Source: Anaerolineales bacterium HSG25
GTDB lineage: Bacteria > Chloroflexota > Anaerolineae > 4572-78 > J111
Direction: 5' to 3'
DNA length: 64,000 bases
Assembly: GCA_030377865.1 (NCBI GenBank)
Contig: JAUCGA010000012.1
Coordinates: 1 to 64,000 of the forward strand
Below the pieces are notes generated by a model that saw only the letters and a program-made list of their open reading frames with translations, did no database searches and was not told the DNA's origin. Shown piece by piece: positions 8,801 through 16,305 of this stretch. The position numbers and the translations under genes were made by a program. Every line of letters begins with the position of its first letter. Within the stretch, counting starts at the first letter, position 1.

Positions 8801-10792
8801 AGGCGGTGTTCCAGTGGTTTCGCTGAACTCTTCGCTCCAGCGTAGAACCCACTTGTCGGAGGTTGTGTTGGCGGTAGTACTCGCTTGGTTATCGTGCAGA
8901 TTAACTGTGACCGTGTTGCCACTGTTACTGCCATGATACCAGAAGCTCAACCCTTCGCGCTTGCTCCAATCTTGTGCTGATGGGAAGGTACGATTGAACT
9001 CACCAGCGTTAGTATGGGTGACATTCAATATCCCTTCATACCCACCTTGACCGGGCAGAGCCATGCCATCACCGGTCATAACTTCACTGACGGCTAAGGT
9101 CACATCGCCCATGGCTTTGTAGCGATAGAAGCCTTCGTCAAAATTATCGAGCAAGGCCATATCGGTGGCATCGTCATCCTGAATGACCAAGGTTCCTCGG
9201 AACTGATGTCCCAAGTCGGCCTCTTGAGGATTGGAGAGTTGGAAAACAATGATTTCGTCTTTACGCTCATCAAGATTATCTTGAACTGTTTCCACGGTAA
9301 AACTCTGCTCTTTGCTGTCGGGAGGGAAAACTAATGTGCCGCTGATCGCTTTGTAATCTCGGCCATCGGTCGCCCCGCTCTCTTTGGTAGCATAACTGAC
9401 CGTAACCGGCACGGTTGAGGTCACGCTTAGCTTAACCTTAATGGTAGCTGTTTCGCCTTCTTTGACCGTGTATTTGTCGGAATCGAGACTCACTTCCAAT
9501 TTTTGGCTTCGGCCATAGACGGAGATATTGTCCAAATAATGGGTTTGCGCGCCACTACTTGCCTTTGAGCCAAAGGCCCAACCATGTATTGTGGTTCGCT
9601 TGAAACGATCGTCGGGTGCGCTGTTGCCAGTCTCTTTCCGTACAAAATCGTTAAACGGAACTTCTATATATCGCCACCCGGTGGTCGTATCAGTAAAGGT
9701 ATGGGTCCATGTTTCGGCATCATCGGTGGTTGAGCCGGCGTTGCGATTGTCCTTAATATCAAAGAACAAGGCCGTTCCGTTGCCGGTGCCGTAGAGCCAG
9801 AAACTTATCCCTTTGTAACTGCTCCAATCTTGGGGAGTCCAAGTGTCTACTGCACTGTTCTCAAAAGCGTGAGTGAATCCAGCCTCAGTGATAACATTGC
9901 TATCCATCTTTAAGACGGGGTTTGGCCCAGTTTGATTGGGCATGGTCATCGAACTGTTTGTGGCGACGATGGTCGTCGTTATGGCAACGGTCGTCATCGT
10001 ATTGGTATCTTTCCACGTGACAAATCCGATATCCAGATTGTTACCATCTTTACCCGACGGCAATTTGCCATCGTCAAAGTTATCAATGGGGGTTACACGT
10101 TTGAACAAGGTGATATTGTCCAGATAGTGGGTTTGTGGACCGTTACTACCCAGCGTACCAAAGGCCCAACCATGCATTTGGGTTCCATCGAACCCATCGT
10201 TGGGTGCGCCATTACCAATATTTTTACTGGTAAAACCATTTTCGCCCTGAAATGGGATTTCAATGTATCGCCAGCCAGCCGTGGTATCGGTTAAAACATG
10301 TGTCCATGTTTCGGCATCATCTGTGGTTGAGCCGGGGTTGCGGTTTTCTTTTAGCTCGAACATTAAGCTCGTGCCTTTGCCCGTGCCATATAACCAGAAA
10401 CTGATCCCCTCGTACTCGCTCCAATTTTGGGGAGTCCAAGTATCGACTGTCCCATTCTCAAAGGCGTGGGTGAATCCGCCCCAACCATTAATGTCACTGT
10501 CCATCTGTAAAACGGTGTTTGAGCCGGTTTGATTGGTCATTGCCAATGGATCACCCGCGGGGATGACTGTGGTGGTTAAAGCCACCGAACTGCCATCGCT
10601 CCAGGTAACAAAACCGATGCTAATACTATTGGCATCAGTGCCTAAAGGCAACTTGCCATCTTCAAAATTATCAATAATAGGCCCATCTGTTGGGCTATTG
10701 GCCGAAACTTGATTCGGCTGGACTAACAGTAATACTGCTCCCATAAGGAAGGTAAAACTTAGAGCGATCATAACTACTAAACGTTTCTGCAT
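2861..10792 (-). CDS. Secreted multidomain beta-glucan hydrolase (GH16 + GH3 + seven binding modules)
   Basis: A 2643-residue exported enzyme. In order: signal peptide (1-31); two carbohydrate-binding-like modules opening with IDNF[ED]DGKLP (about 40 and 237); Calx-beta (430-540); a third module split by a GH16 domain (650-905) with the catalytic signature GEIDVMEYVG near 791; modules 4-7 (about 990, 1197, 1400, 1610); second Calx-beta (1790-1905); complete GH3 (1915-2490) with nucleophile Asp in FLISDWGG near 2186; and a C-terminal part ending TYLPVLLKQ. GH16 cuts beta-1,3(-1,4)-glucans and GH3 releases glucose from the ends, so one chain could degrade laminarin-like polymers outside the cell. 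The ATG at 10,792 has AGGAG upstream and starts a good signal peptide; the frame stays open upstream only through a repeat. The ROK repressor next door is a plausible regulator. Confidence 0.93.
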   Translation of the reverse strand: MQKRLVVMIALSFTFLMGAVLLLVQPNQVSANSPTDGPIIDNFEDGKLPLGTDANSISIGFVTWSDGSSVALTTTVIPAGDPLAMTNQTGSNTVLQMDSDINGWGGFTHAFENGTVDTWTPQNWSEYEGISFWLYGTGKGTSLMFELKENRNPGSTTDDAETWTHVLTDTTAGWRYIEIPFQGENGFTSKNIGNGAPNDGFDGTQMHGWAFGTLGSNGPQTHYLDNITLFKRVTPIDNFDDGKLPSGKDGNNLDIGFVTWKDTNTMTTVAITTTIVATNSSMTMPNQTGPNPVLKMDSNVITEAGFTHAFENSAVDTWTPQDWSSYKGISFWLYGTGNGTALFFDIKDNRNAGSTTDDAETWTHTFTDTTTGWRYIEVPFNDFVRKETGNSAPDDRFKRTTIHGWAFGSKASSGAQTHYLDNISVYGRSQKLEVSLDSDKYTVKEGETATIKVKLSVTSTVPVTVSYATKESGATDGRDYKAISGTLVFPPDSKEQSFTVETVQDNLDERKDEIIVFQLSNPQEADLGHQFRGTLVIQDDDATDMALLDNFDEGFYRYKAMGDVTLAVSEVMTGDGMALPGQGGYEGILNVTHTNAGEFNRTFPSAQDWSKREGLSFWYHGSNSGNTVTVNLHDNQASTTANTTSDKWVLRWSEEFSETTGTPPNNNIWTHEVGDGALVNNVGWGNSELQYYTDDSANASTDGNGNMVIKVLEEVSATTKLTCAYIPAENGSGNGPCGYTSARLITWDKAEFQYGRIEARAKVPAGVGLWPAFWGLGNDIFTGVPWPASGEIDVMEYVGQHPNDVLGTIHGPGYAGGTGVGGKHVFSNNVADTYHTFRVDWTPDGIKWYVDDINYFNATPSDIPADKDWVYDHPFFLILNVAVGGNLGGPVSATFPQELLVDYVRVYQAADSAERFESTFTDDFSGWQQVTVPFTSFVRAANQPTGAPDDNLGLNEVWGYGFKVDGAGSFKLNDVRLAGEAPVVEPPTTSLPLVDGFEYDTLPQGKDGTVEIGMITWADKGPETITLSTMPASGNLAVPGQTDGNRILKAETGDRGGWGGFNHAFANSSLNKWTPQDWTPYKDGGVCFWFYGTNSGTDMTTEIFDNRNPGSTTDDAQRWRATWQDDTEGWKQVKIPFADLKTEGFQPDDAPADDLDLNEVHGYAMHLPSNTTYYMDQISLYKAGEDCPGGGTTGNTKNIDNFEYDTIPKGKDANDNDVGLVNWGANADEVVLSTMSGAGVPDEAAGNRVLKVEAGDFGAYGGFTHAFENPAQNEWVSQDWTPYKDGGLCFWFKGPNAGNGMAIEIFDNRNPGSTVDDAERWEFTWTDDTDGWKQIDIPFSSFTRRTSWQPDGAPEDALDLDKVWGYAIGIPSTGTYYMDQVNLYAGGEECPGGGSEPVGNNLTLDNFELDAIPLGQDADEVPIGLTTWSGAGPDAVVLSIPTDAPPVPGQSAGNHVLKLEADFTDWGGMSRLFTNEAVDTWVSKDLTPYEDGGLCFWYYGNNTGSTVATEVFDNRNPDEISDTAERWEFEWADDFDGWKQIDISFSSFTRRTSWQPGNAPDDGFGLDKVHGYAMRLPSAGTYYMDDVIVYDTECPGSDGDGGGTEVVVSIDDFQSGVSEEIFGWSGGTMPTFESIQMDVPGLPSGTNNVLKIDYDISNYGGITHGFAETQDWTKYEGIKFWFKGTGSGLENIRFELKDGGTGEGTAELFVILITDDTEEWREFVVPWSEFTLRADYQPGGAPNDGVLELKEIWGYALGVDSSDAQGTWWLDDVALYGTGTGPSPDPGDKQAKLSFAKAADMVKEGDTATINVTIDVTATNDITVSYATSDIAPRGERAVDDKATAGSDYTPVSGTLTFKTGDPAGTAKSITIETLTDDTGEVGEAIRLTLSDPVNAELGDYDILDLYISAHDLPYLDPALPVAQRVTDLLNRMSIAEKAGQMTQIQQGALSSKPEVIADYYLGSLLSGGGGAPNTGNTVKDWADMYDRYQNYALATRLAVPLVYGVDAVHGHSNVDNATFFPHNIGLGATRNPALVEKIGRVTAVEVAVTGIDWTFSPCLCVARDERWGRTYESFGEDPEIASMMTSIIRGYQGDNLADRDTILASAKHWVADGGTLDGVNTGNAVMEEQELRDIHIAPYIPAIELDVATIMPSFSSWNGVKMHGHKYLMTDVLRDELGFEGFLISDWGGIDQIPGDYNSDVRTSINAGMDMVMVPGDYQKFTEALIQEVVDGNIPMSRIDHAVSLILAKKFELGLFEAPYTDRTNMDKFGSTEHRAVARQAVAESLVLLKNDSSRLPLDATQNLNILVAGSSADDMGNQLGGWSITWQGASGDTTAGTTIKEAIEKYVADKTATMTFNPTATGTLTGDVGIVVVGETPYAEGSGDAPKPEDLELSAEDKATVNAVCSAMDCVVILISGRPMIVTDQIDESNAFVAAWLPGSEGDGVADVLFGDKPFTGKLPMTWPRSYDQIPMNVGDADYDPLFAYGFGLTYQTDGSVPTAGVENLPLVGGASVTVPANAFGEDVTVRYTPIGSEDVGTMGHVGVFYDIKFVNSAGVSVQPTGNYTIKVPYDDNGIPTRIDETQLGLYYKDDTGNWVKESNCQVDTTNNFITCTVNHASEWAILFEDSSDISSTYLPVLLKQ

Positions 10793-10905
10793 GTTTTTTT
10801 CTCCTGAAAAAATATAGTAATGTTGTGGGTTTGTTAACCTAACGATATAGGGTAGTGAAACTACCTTGACGTTCAAATTGGCTACTTGAAATTGTTCCGG
10901 ATTAG

Positions 10906-11040
10906 AGTTGTTCGGGAATAAAGGAGTGCAAAAGCTTCTTGCTTTTGCCGGAGACAAACATGCAAAAGCAAGAAGCTTTTGCACTCCGCAGACCTCGAAT
11001 TTGAATTTTTATGCGATAATAAGTTATTGCCGAACAAGTC
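10906..11040 (-). repeat. Terminal-inverted-repeat element with internal hairpin (family B)
   Basis: The ends read GTTGTTCGGGAATAA and TTATTGCCGAACAAGTC, an inverted repeat. Inside is a long hairpin GGAGTGCAAAAGCTTCTTGC with its complement, followed by CGCAGACCTCGAATTTGAAT. The orientation is opposite to the copies at 18,411 and 58,611. No coding capacity; it looks like a MITE-type or palindromic repeat. Confidence 0.75.
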
Positions 11041-11344
11041 TATTATACATCCGTTAGTTGGTAAACTTTTGACTGAGGAATGGGGATTAAATAAGTTGCG
11101 CGTTTTCACATAAGAATGAATTCTTATGCTGATACGAGAAACCTGCTTAAGCAGGTTTTCCGTTTAAGACGCTGATTTCAATCAGCGGTCATCAGCGGTC
11201 AAATGCACAAGTTAAAAAAATCTCATTCCTGAAAATAATACGGGTTAGTTTTGTTGAGGTATAACTGTTGCAAATGCCAAATATCTATTTTGAATTCTAG
11301 ACGATATTCTAATCTCCTTGTTTTTGCGATAAAAGAAAACAATT

Positions 11345-11393
11345 TTCTTATCAGTTAAAATTAACACAAGTGGCTAATTTTAACTGATAAGAA
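11345..11393. promoter_or_regulatory. 19-base perfect inverted repeat past the ROK gene
   Basis: TTCTTATCAGTTAAAATTA is repeated in inverted orientation across an 11-base spacer. It could be the ROK transcript terminator or an operator for a dimeric regulator in front of the glucan hydrolase gene. Sequence alone does not decide. Confidence 0.5.
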
Positions 11394-11454
11394 GGTTCTT
11401 TGACTTGATATTCTAAAAAAATTAATACGAAAGGTTTGTTTTGTCACTTGAATA

Positions 11455-11466
11455 GAAAACGTTTTC
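11455..11466. promoter_or_regulatory. GAAAACGTTTTC palindrome, possible operator
   Basis: A perfect 12-base palindrome of the AAACGTTT type recognised by many LacI/ROK-class sugar regulators. It lies 30 bases past the ROK stop and about 660 bases upstream of the glucan hydrolase start. Confidence 0.3.
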
Positions 11467-11498
11467 TTGTTGGTGAAAAATAAAAAGACGGCGAGTGT

Positions 11499-12809
11499 TT
11501 ATGTAGTTGCAGATACCTCAACTTGATTAGGGTGATTGAGAATAGCATTAACGACGAGAGCTATCGCGCCAACAACATTTGCAGTTGGCCCAAAATCAGA
11601 TTGAACAATATTGAGAGTTTGGCGCATCTCCACAAGGGTATATTCATTAACGTTCTTTTTTATGGTTGGTAGGAGGTGTTTTCCGGCGAGGCTTAACATG
11701 CCGCCTAAAACGACCATGTCTGGATTGAAGATATTAACTAAATTGGAGATACCCATACCAATCGGCGCGGCAATATCGGCTAATGCTTCTAAAGCGACCT
11801 CATCATTTTGTTCAGCCGCTTGAGCGATGAGAGAAACGGTCAAGCGGGAGTTTTGTTCGAGCATAAGTTTAGGAAGCAAACTATCATGCCCGACATCCAA
11901 TAAGGCTCTAGCTCGTTCAATGAGGGCATATTGATTGCATGAAGTTTCCCAGCAACCCCGTTTCCCACATCGACAGGGGCGATTTGAGTCGGCCATCAGA
12001 TTGGTATGCCCAATTTCACCGGCAATGCCAAATCCACCTCGATACAGTTGACCGTTTAGAAATAAACCACTACCAATCCCGACTCCCATAGAAAGGAAAA
12101 TGAAATGTTGCACACCTTGGGCTACCCCAAACAGGTGTTCGCCAATCGCGGCCGCGTTGGCATCGTTGTCGATATAAACAGGTAGTCCAGTGTGGTTATG
12201 GAATATCTCATATAGCGCAATATCTCGCCAGCGCAAGTTGGGGGAGAACAGTAAGGTTCCCGTTTCAACATCAACCATGCCGGGTAATGTTACGCCCACG
12301 CCTAACAGTCGGATACCAGTGTCTAAATTGGCGGTTCGAGCTTTGTCAATTAAATGTAGGGTATAGCCAATAATCGCCTCTTGAGGCGTTTCAGGGTCGA
12401 TATTTTTTAACTGCTTCCATAAAATCTTACCGACGAAGTTGGTTAAAATAACCGAAACAAAATCTACCCCTAATTCTAGGCCAATGATGTGTCCAGCTTC
12501 GGGGTTCATCTCTAACAGTGTGGCTGGTCGGCCTGTTCCCGATGAATCTTGCCGAGTTTCGTGAATTAGGTTTCGGTTTAAGAGTTCTTCGGCTAAACTT
12601 GATACCGTCGTTTTGTTAAGTCCCGTTAATGTCGCTAATCTGGCGCGGGAATATCCCTCAGCACTTTGCAAGCAACGTAAGATTGTCGAGAGATTAATCT
12701 CTCTGACCAAGGCTTGGTCGCCCGTACGGTATGTTCGTTTCATAGGCTTTTTCTTAGCTTGTTGTGGTGCTAAATTAGGGGGGATTATACTACGAGAGCG
12801 GTTGCTCAT
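11499..12809 (-). CDS. ROK-family transcriptional repressor (NagC/XylR type)
   Basis: A 436-residue regulator. It has an N-terminal winged helix-turn-helix (about 38-95, with SRARLATLTGLNKTTVSSLA) followed by a sugar-kinase-like ROK domain. The ROK part shows the zinc-binding motif CRCGKRGCWE and the glycine-rich segment MGVGIGSGLFLNG. Proteins of this build bind DNA and release it on binding a sugar. The start is preceded by AGGA at 8 bases and by a good promoter. The large glucan hydrolase lies downstream on the same strand, so control of glucan use is a reasonable inference; the ligand is unknown. The first 25 residues before the HTH are a basic extension not needed for the fold. Confidence 0.93.
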   Translation of the reverse strand: MSNRSRSIIPPNLAPQQAKKKPMKRTYRTGDQALVREINLSTILRCLQSAEGYSRARLATLTGLNKTTVSSLAEELLNRNLIHETRQDSSGTGRPATLLEMNPEAGHIIGLELGVDFVSVILTNFVGKILWKQLKNIDPETPQEAIIGYTLHLIDKARTANLDTGIRLLGVGVTLPGMVDVETGTLLFSPNLRWRDIALYEIFHNHTGLPVYIDNDANAAAIGEHLFGVAQGVQHFIFLSMGVGIGSGLFLNGQLYRGGFGIAGEIGHTNLMADSNRPCRCGKRGCWETSCNQYALIERARALLDVGHDSLLPKLMLEQNSRLTVSLIAQAAEQNDEVALEALADIAAPIGMGISNLVNIFNPDMVVLGGMLSLAGKHLLPTIKKNVNEYTLVEMRQTLNIVQSDFGPTANVVGAIALVVNAILNHPNQVEVSATT

Positions 12810-12860
12810 TCAAAAATCCTGTGCTTGTTAATTAGTTTGTTGGGGCAATAAACTAAGAGG

Positions 12861-12889
12861 AGTTTAACACAGTTTGGGGTGGTTGTCAA
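12861..12889 (-). promoter_or_regulatory. Sigma-70 type promoter of the ROK gene
   Basis: On the minus strand, TTGACA at 12,889-12,884 is followed by a 17-base spacer and TAAACT at 12,866-12,861. The start codon is about 50 bases further on. Confidence 0.55.
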
Positions 12890-12938
12890 TACCCAGATAC
12901 ATCAAAATTTCGACCATACTCGGTCCTTCATCCGTCAC

Positions 12939-12968
12939 CTTCCTGCAAGTTTAGAACTTGCGGGAAGG
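12939..12968. repeat. CCCGCAAGTT hairpin repeat (family D)
   Basis: A stem of TTCCTGCAAGTT with AACTTGCGGGAA. The sequence to its right, down to the TGAAAGACTGTATGAT block, also matches the reverse complement of 43,440-43,480, so the repeat unit is longer than the hairpin. Other hairpin copies are at 22,158, 41,243 and 43,480. Confidence 0.75.
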
Positions 12969-13114
12969 TTGGTCTTGAATTGAAAACCCATTATCTGAAA
13001 GACTGTATGATAGGGCTATACCTCGCTTCTTTTGGTTTAGTTAAAATTCTGTTATACTTAGATATTGGTTCTGATATTGAGCTAGTTACTGTAAATATAG
13101 GAGTGATGATTGAT

Positions 13115-13840
13115 ATGAGCGCTTCAGTTGTTCGGTTATTACAGCAAGAAAATATTCGCTTGAAAAAAGAGGTTGACACCCTAGAAACACGTACTGATAC
13201 GTTGTACCAATATTTTGAAACGGTGAAACGTCTCTACTGGAGCAGTCAGCAAATTGTCAAAGAAGAGAATCCCCTGATTACCTTAAACGAACTATTGTAC
13301 GAGGTTATTGACGTGATTGGAGCTAGAGATGGGTCGTTGAGCCATTTGGATGAGACGACAGGTGAGTTGGTATTTCTGTTGGTACATGGCGATTTACGGC
13401 AACAATTACGAGGCTACCGGCTCCAAACTGACACCGGGATTGCTGGTTGGGTGGTCAACAATCAAGAGTCTCTGATTGTCAATGACCCCGGACAGGATTG
13501 GCGATTTTCTAGCACTGTTGACCAAGAGTTCCATTTTTTAACCCAGTCGATTATGACTGTACCGATTATTACTCAAGGGAAGCTTGTTGGGGTGAGCCAA
13601 CTGTTAAACAAAAAGGACAACAAGTTTAACGAGGCCGATGTCGTCTTATTATTGTTGTTAGGACAGATTGCCGCGGCAGTGTTAAATGAAATGGAGACTC
13701 GTATCGCCAATGGTGAAGCGGTCGAGGCTGATTTTACCGACCCAATATATGAAGAAAATGATACACCTGTCGCCCCAATCGTCGATGAAACGACCTCATC
13801 TTATGAAGACCCCGCCTTTGCTGAACTATTTTTAGAATGA
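13115..13840 (+). CDS. GAF-domain sensor-like protein
   Basis: A 241-residue soluble protein. A short coiled coil (LLQQENIRLKKEVDTLETRT, about 7-30) is followed by a GAF domain (about 55-205) with the usual core DTGIAGWVVNNQESLIVND and the terminal helix LLGQIAAAVLNE. The last 35 residues are acidic. GAF domains bind small ligands or mediate dimerisation; there is no output domain, so it may act on a partner or through the coiled coil. The ATG at 13,115 is chosen: AGGAG lies 11 bases upstream, while the longer open frame back to 12,980 runs over a probable promoter (TATACT near 13,055). Confidence 0.8.
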   Translation: MSASVVRLLQQENIRLKKEVDTLETRTDTLYQYFETVKRLYWSSQQIVKEENPLITLNELLYEVIDVIGARDGSLSHLDETTGELVFLLVHGDLRQQLRGYRLQTDTGIAGWVVNNQESLIVNDPGQDWRFSSTVDQEFHFLTQSIMTVPIITQGKLVGVSQLLNKKDNKFNEADVVLLLLLGQIAAAVLNEMETRIANGEAVEADFTDPIYEENDTPVAPIVDETTSSYEDPAFAELFLE

Positions 13841-13962
13841 CACGTGAAGGGTAGGATAAAACAGTAAATGGTAAATGGTGAATTATAAATGGTAAACGAG
13901 TGGTATAGTGGGTGAATATGGCTAGATTCGTAATTCGCAATTCATAATTCACCATTCGTAAT

Positions 13963-14793
13963 TCATAATTTGCTAATCGGCTTAATATTAACTGCTTCTA
14001 ATCCCTCAGTACGATTCGATTCAACCAAATCAAACTCAAAGACATAGTTCTGTGACGTTGAGGCAGAGAAATTAAAATTTCGAGTTAGCAAGCTTGAATC
14101 ATGGAAATAGACCGAGCCATAGGGCGAATTGCTTCTGCGAGTGTCGGTCATCCATAACCCCGCGTCAATCTTCTTCAAATAACGCATAAAGCCATATCCT
14201 CGGTCACCATGTCGATAACAAACACCTCGTACTCGTGAGCCTATGTCACCCCATTTTATACTATCGGGGTGGTAATCAACGGGAATTAAATTGGGGATAA
14301 GATAACCGGACATAAACATGTCGGCCTCGTGGCGTAAATCAGACGAGACGTTATCCATAGCTACAATCTCGACGCGACAGCCGGTGTTTTGTAATGCCCG
14401 CACCACACGCACAAAATCTCCATCCCCCGTAGCGATTAAAATACGATCCAAACTTTTTGACTGCAACAGCACATCAACCGCTAAATCAAGGTCAGCATTG
14501 GCCTTACGATACCGTTTATCATCATCTTGGTACCATTTAACTTCCTTGCGAATAACTTTATAACCAAAATCTTGTAATTTGGCATGAAATTTGTTAATAC
14601 CATCTCGATAAACCATATCTTCTTGGGCACGTTCTACATCGAAACTCACATACGCATTCAGGCGTAGTGGTTCTGCTCCATCTCGACATGTGAATTCGCG
14701 TAATGCATCATATTGCATTCTTCGTCCACCATTAAAATACATATTCGCAACATCAACGTAAACACCTACTTTGGTATTTGGTCGATATGTCAT
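13963..14793 (-). CDS. NYN-domain putative ribonuclease (LabA/DUF88 type) with cold-shock-like tail
   Basis: A 276-residue protein. The N-terminal NYN/PIN-like domain (about 8-165) shows VYVDVANMY, DLAVDVLLQS and IATGDGDFVRVV, which supply the acidic residues that hold metal ions in this nuclease fold. The C-terminal third (about 190-260) contains GVCYRHGDRGYGFMRY and SVYFHDSSL, a pattern like cold-shock/S1 RNA-binding domains. RNA cleavage or RNA-linked regulation is inferred from the family; the target is unknown. GGAGG eight bases before the ATG fixes the start. It lies alone between the GAF gene (convergent) and the MFS gene (divergent). Confidence 0.85.
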   Translation of the reverse strand: MTYRPNTKVGVYVDVANMYFNGGRRMQYDALREFTCRDGAEPLRLNAYVSFDVERAQEDMVYRDGINKFHAKLQDFGYKVIRKEVKWYQDDDKRYRKANADLDLAVDVLLQSKSLDRILIATGDGDFVRVVRALQNTGCRVEIVAMDNVSSDLRHEADMFMSGYLIPNLIPVDYHPDSIKWGDIGSRVRGVCYRHGDRGYGFMRYLKKIDAGLWMTDTRRSNSPYGSVYFHDSSLLTRNFNFSASTSQNYVFEFDLVESNRTEGLEAVNIKPISKL

Positions 14794-14996
14794 TACTTTT
14801 CCTCCGAAATTATTATATCAAATTATCTGACAGCTCTATTTGCCTAGCCTAATAGCCCGTAAAATAGCACAGAATATTGCTCAACTATAAGATTTATATA
14901 GTAGATGACCTCCTATCCACATCGCCCTGATTATACCTCAAGATGAACCCCTTGGAAAACACACTGACTAAAGGATTCTTCCAATACCCTATAAGT

Positions 14997-15025
14997 TTGA
15001 CATCGTTTTCTAAGCGGTATATCAT
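14997..15025 (+). promoter_or_regulatory. Promoter of the MFS transporter gene
   Basis: TTGACA (14,997-15,002), a 17-base spacer, then TATCAT (15,020-15,025), 35 bases before the start codon. Confidence 0.65.
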
Positions 15026-15060
15026 ACCTCGCTTTATAAAATCATACTCAGGATTAAGCT

Positions 15061-16296
15061 TTGAAATCTAAAAAGATGGATCGTCGTTTAGTTACGATTT
15101 TGTTGATTGTATTTGTCCAGATTGTGGGCATGGGGCTTATTTTACCAATTTTACCCCTCTATACCCAGCGTCAATTTAACATGTCACCTGAGGCGATTAG
15201 CTTGTTGATTGCCTCCTTTTTTATTGCTCAGTTTATCGCTGGGCCATTTTTGGGGCGTTTGTCTGATAAATATGGACGATTGCCTGTTCTCATTGTCAGT
15301 CAAATTGGTACCGCTATTAGTTTTGTTATGTTAGGTTTGGCCGAAAGTGTGACCATGCTCTTTATTGCTCGGATTTTTGATGGCATCACAGGTGGGAACA
15401 TCATTGTCGCACAGGCTTATGTGACCGACATTACCCCCCCTGAACGGCGGGCACAATCACTTGGGCTTATTTTTGCCGCCTTTGGGGTCGGTTTTGCCGT
15501 TGGTCCAGCTATGGGGGGGGTCTTATCGGCTCTGTTTGGGCCAAAAATCCCCTTCTTTTTTGCCGCTTTGGTTGCTTTAGCTACAGTTTTTTTGACATGG
15601 TTCACTCTCGATGAAACCCTCTCACCAGAACAGCGAGAGACGAATCGTAACTTTAAGAAAGCTGGCCTAACTCCCAATCAAGTTTTGCGGAACTCTACGT
15701 TGTTGCTGATTCTTTTGATTGCTTTTTCAGGACAGTTTTTGATGGGCATGATTCAATCTACGTTTGCCCTATATGGCGAAGCCGTGCTATTGGTGGGGTA
15801 CAGCCCAGAAATGGTCAATTTGGGAGTTGGACTGTTATTGACCGTGGTAGGTTTAAGTCAGTTATTTGTGCAAATATTGCTCCTGCCCAGAATGTTGGAC
15901 CGGTTTGGAGAGGCCAAACTCGTTATTATCGGAACTCTCATTCGTTCTGTGGCTATGTTTACCTTTGCAGTTGCGGCAATGTTGTGGATGGGGGTGTTGG
16001 CTTCAATGTTGCTCCCCCTCGGCATGGGGTTGATGATGCCCCCTTTGCAATCGTTGGCGACTCGCACTGTAGCCGATGAATTACGAGGCGGTATTCTTGG
16101 CCTGTACCAGTCGACCATGAGCCTAGCGATTATTTTTGGTACATCGCTTGGCGGCATCTTTTTTGCTATGGGGCCAACCCTACCATTTTGGATTGGGGGT
16201 GGGCTAGGGATTCTTATTGTGCTTCCATCTGTCGTGTTGTGGCAAAAAACTATAGGTTTGTCAATGGACGAGGATACAATACTGGCTTCAGGGTAA
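15061..16296 (+). CDS. MFS transporter, drug:H+ antiporter type (12 TM)
   Basis: A 411-residue membrane protein with about twelve hydrophobic helices. Between helices 2 and 3 it carries the major-facilitator loop motif as GRLSDKYGRLPVL, and the DHA1-like GPAMGGVLSALFGPKIPFF stretch (proline/glycine rich) in the N-half. This points to export of small molecules such as drugs or metabolites; the substrate cannot be deduced. A TTG start at 15,061 is favoured because AGGA lies eight bases upstream; the ATG five codons in (15,076) has no clear ribosome-binding site. A good promoter is just upstream. It converges with the methyltransferase gene. Confidence 0.9.
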   Translation: MKSKKMDRRLVTILLIVFVQIVGMGLILPILPLYTQRQFNMSPEAISLLIASFFIAQFIAGPFLGRLSDKYGRLPVLIVSQIGTAISFVMLGLAESVTMLFIARIFDGITGGNIIVAQAYVTDITPPERRAQSLGLIFAAFGVGFAVGPAMGGVLSALFGPKIPFFFAALVALATVFLTWFTLDETLSPEQRETNRNFKKAGLTPNQVLRNSTLLLILLIAFSGQFLMGMIQSTFALYGEAVLLVGYSPEMVNLGVGLLLTVVGLSQLFVQILLLPRMLDRFGEAKLVIIGTLIRSVAMFTFAVAAMLWMGVLASMLLPLGMGLMMPPLQSLATRTVADELRGGILGLYQSTMSLAIIFGTSLGGIFFAMGPTLPFWIGGGLGILIVLPSVVLWQKTIGLSMDEDTILASG

Positions 16297-16305
16297 AAAA
16301 AGAGT

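Larger units (their letters stand above)
10793..11498. other. Intergenic region between glucan hydrolase and ROK gene
   Basis: It holds one full family B element (10,906-11,040), a CCTGCTTAAGCAGG / GCTGATTTCAATCAGC repeat block (about 11,130-11,200, relatives at 35,095 and 45,150), a 19-base inverted repeat (11,345-11,393) and a GAAAACGTTTTC palindrome. No further gene is supported. The promoter of the glucan hydrolase must lie here but no clear -35/-10 pair was found. Confidence 0.55.

Noticed and set aside
10793-10984. Extended N-terminus of the glucan hydrolase back to 10,984
   Set aside because: This part reads through a hairpin repeat element and would place the signal peptide 64 residues inside the protein. 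The ATG at 10,792 has its own AGGAG.
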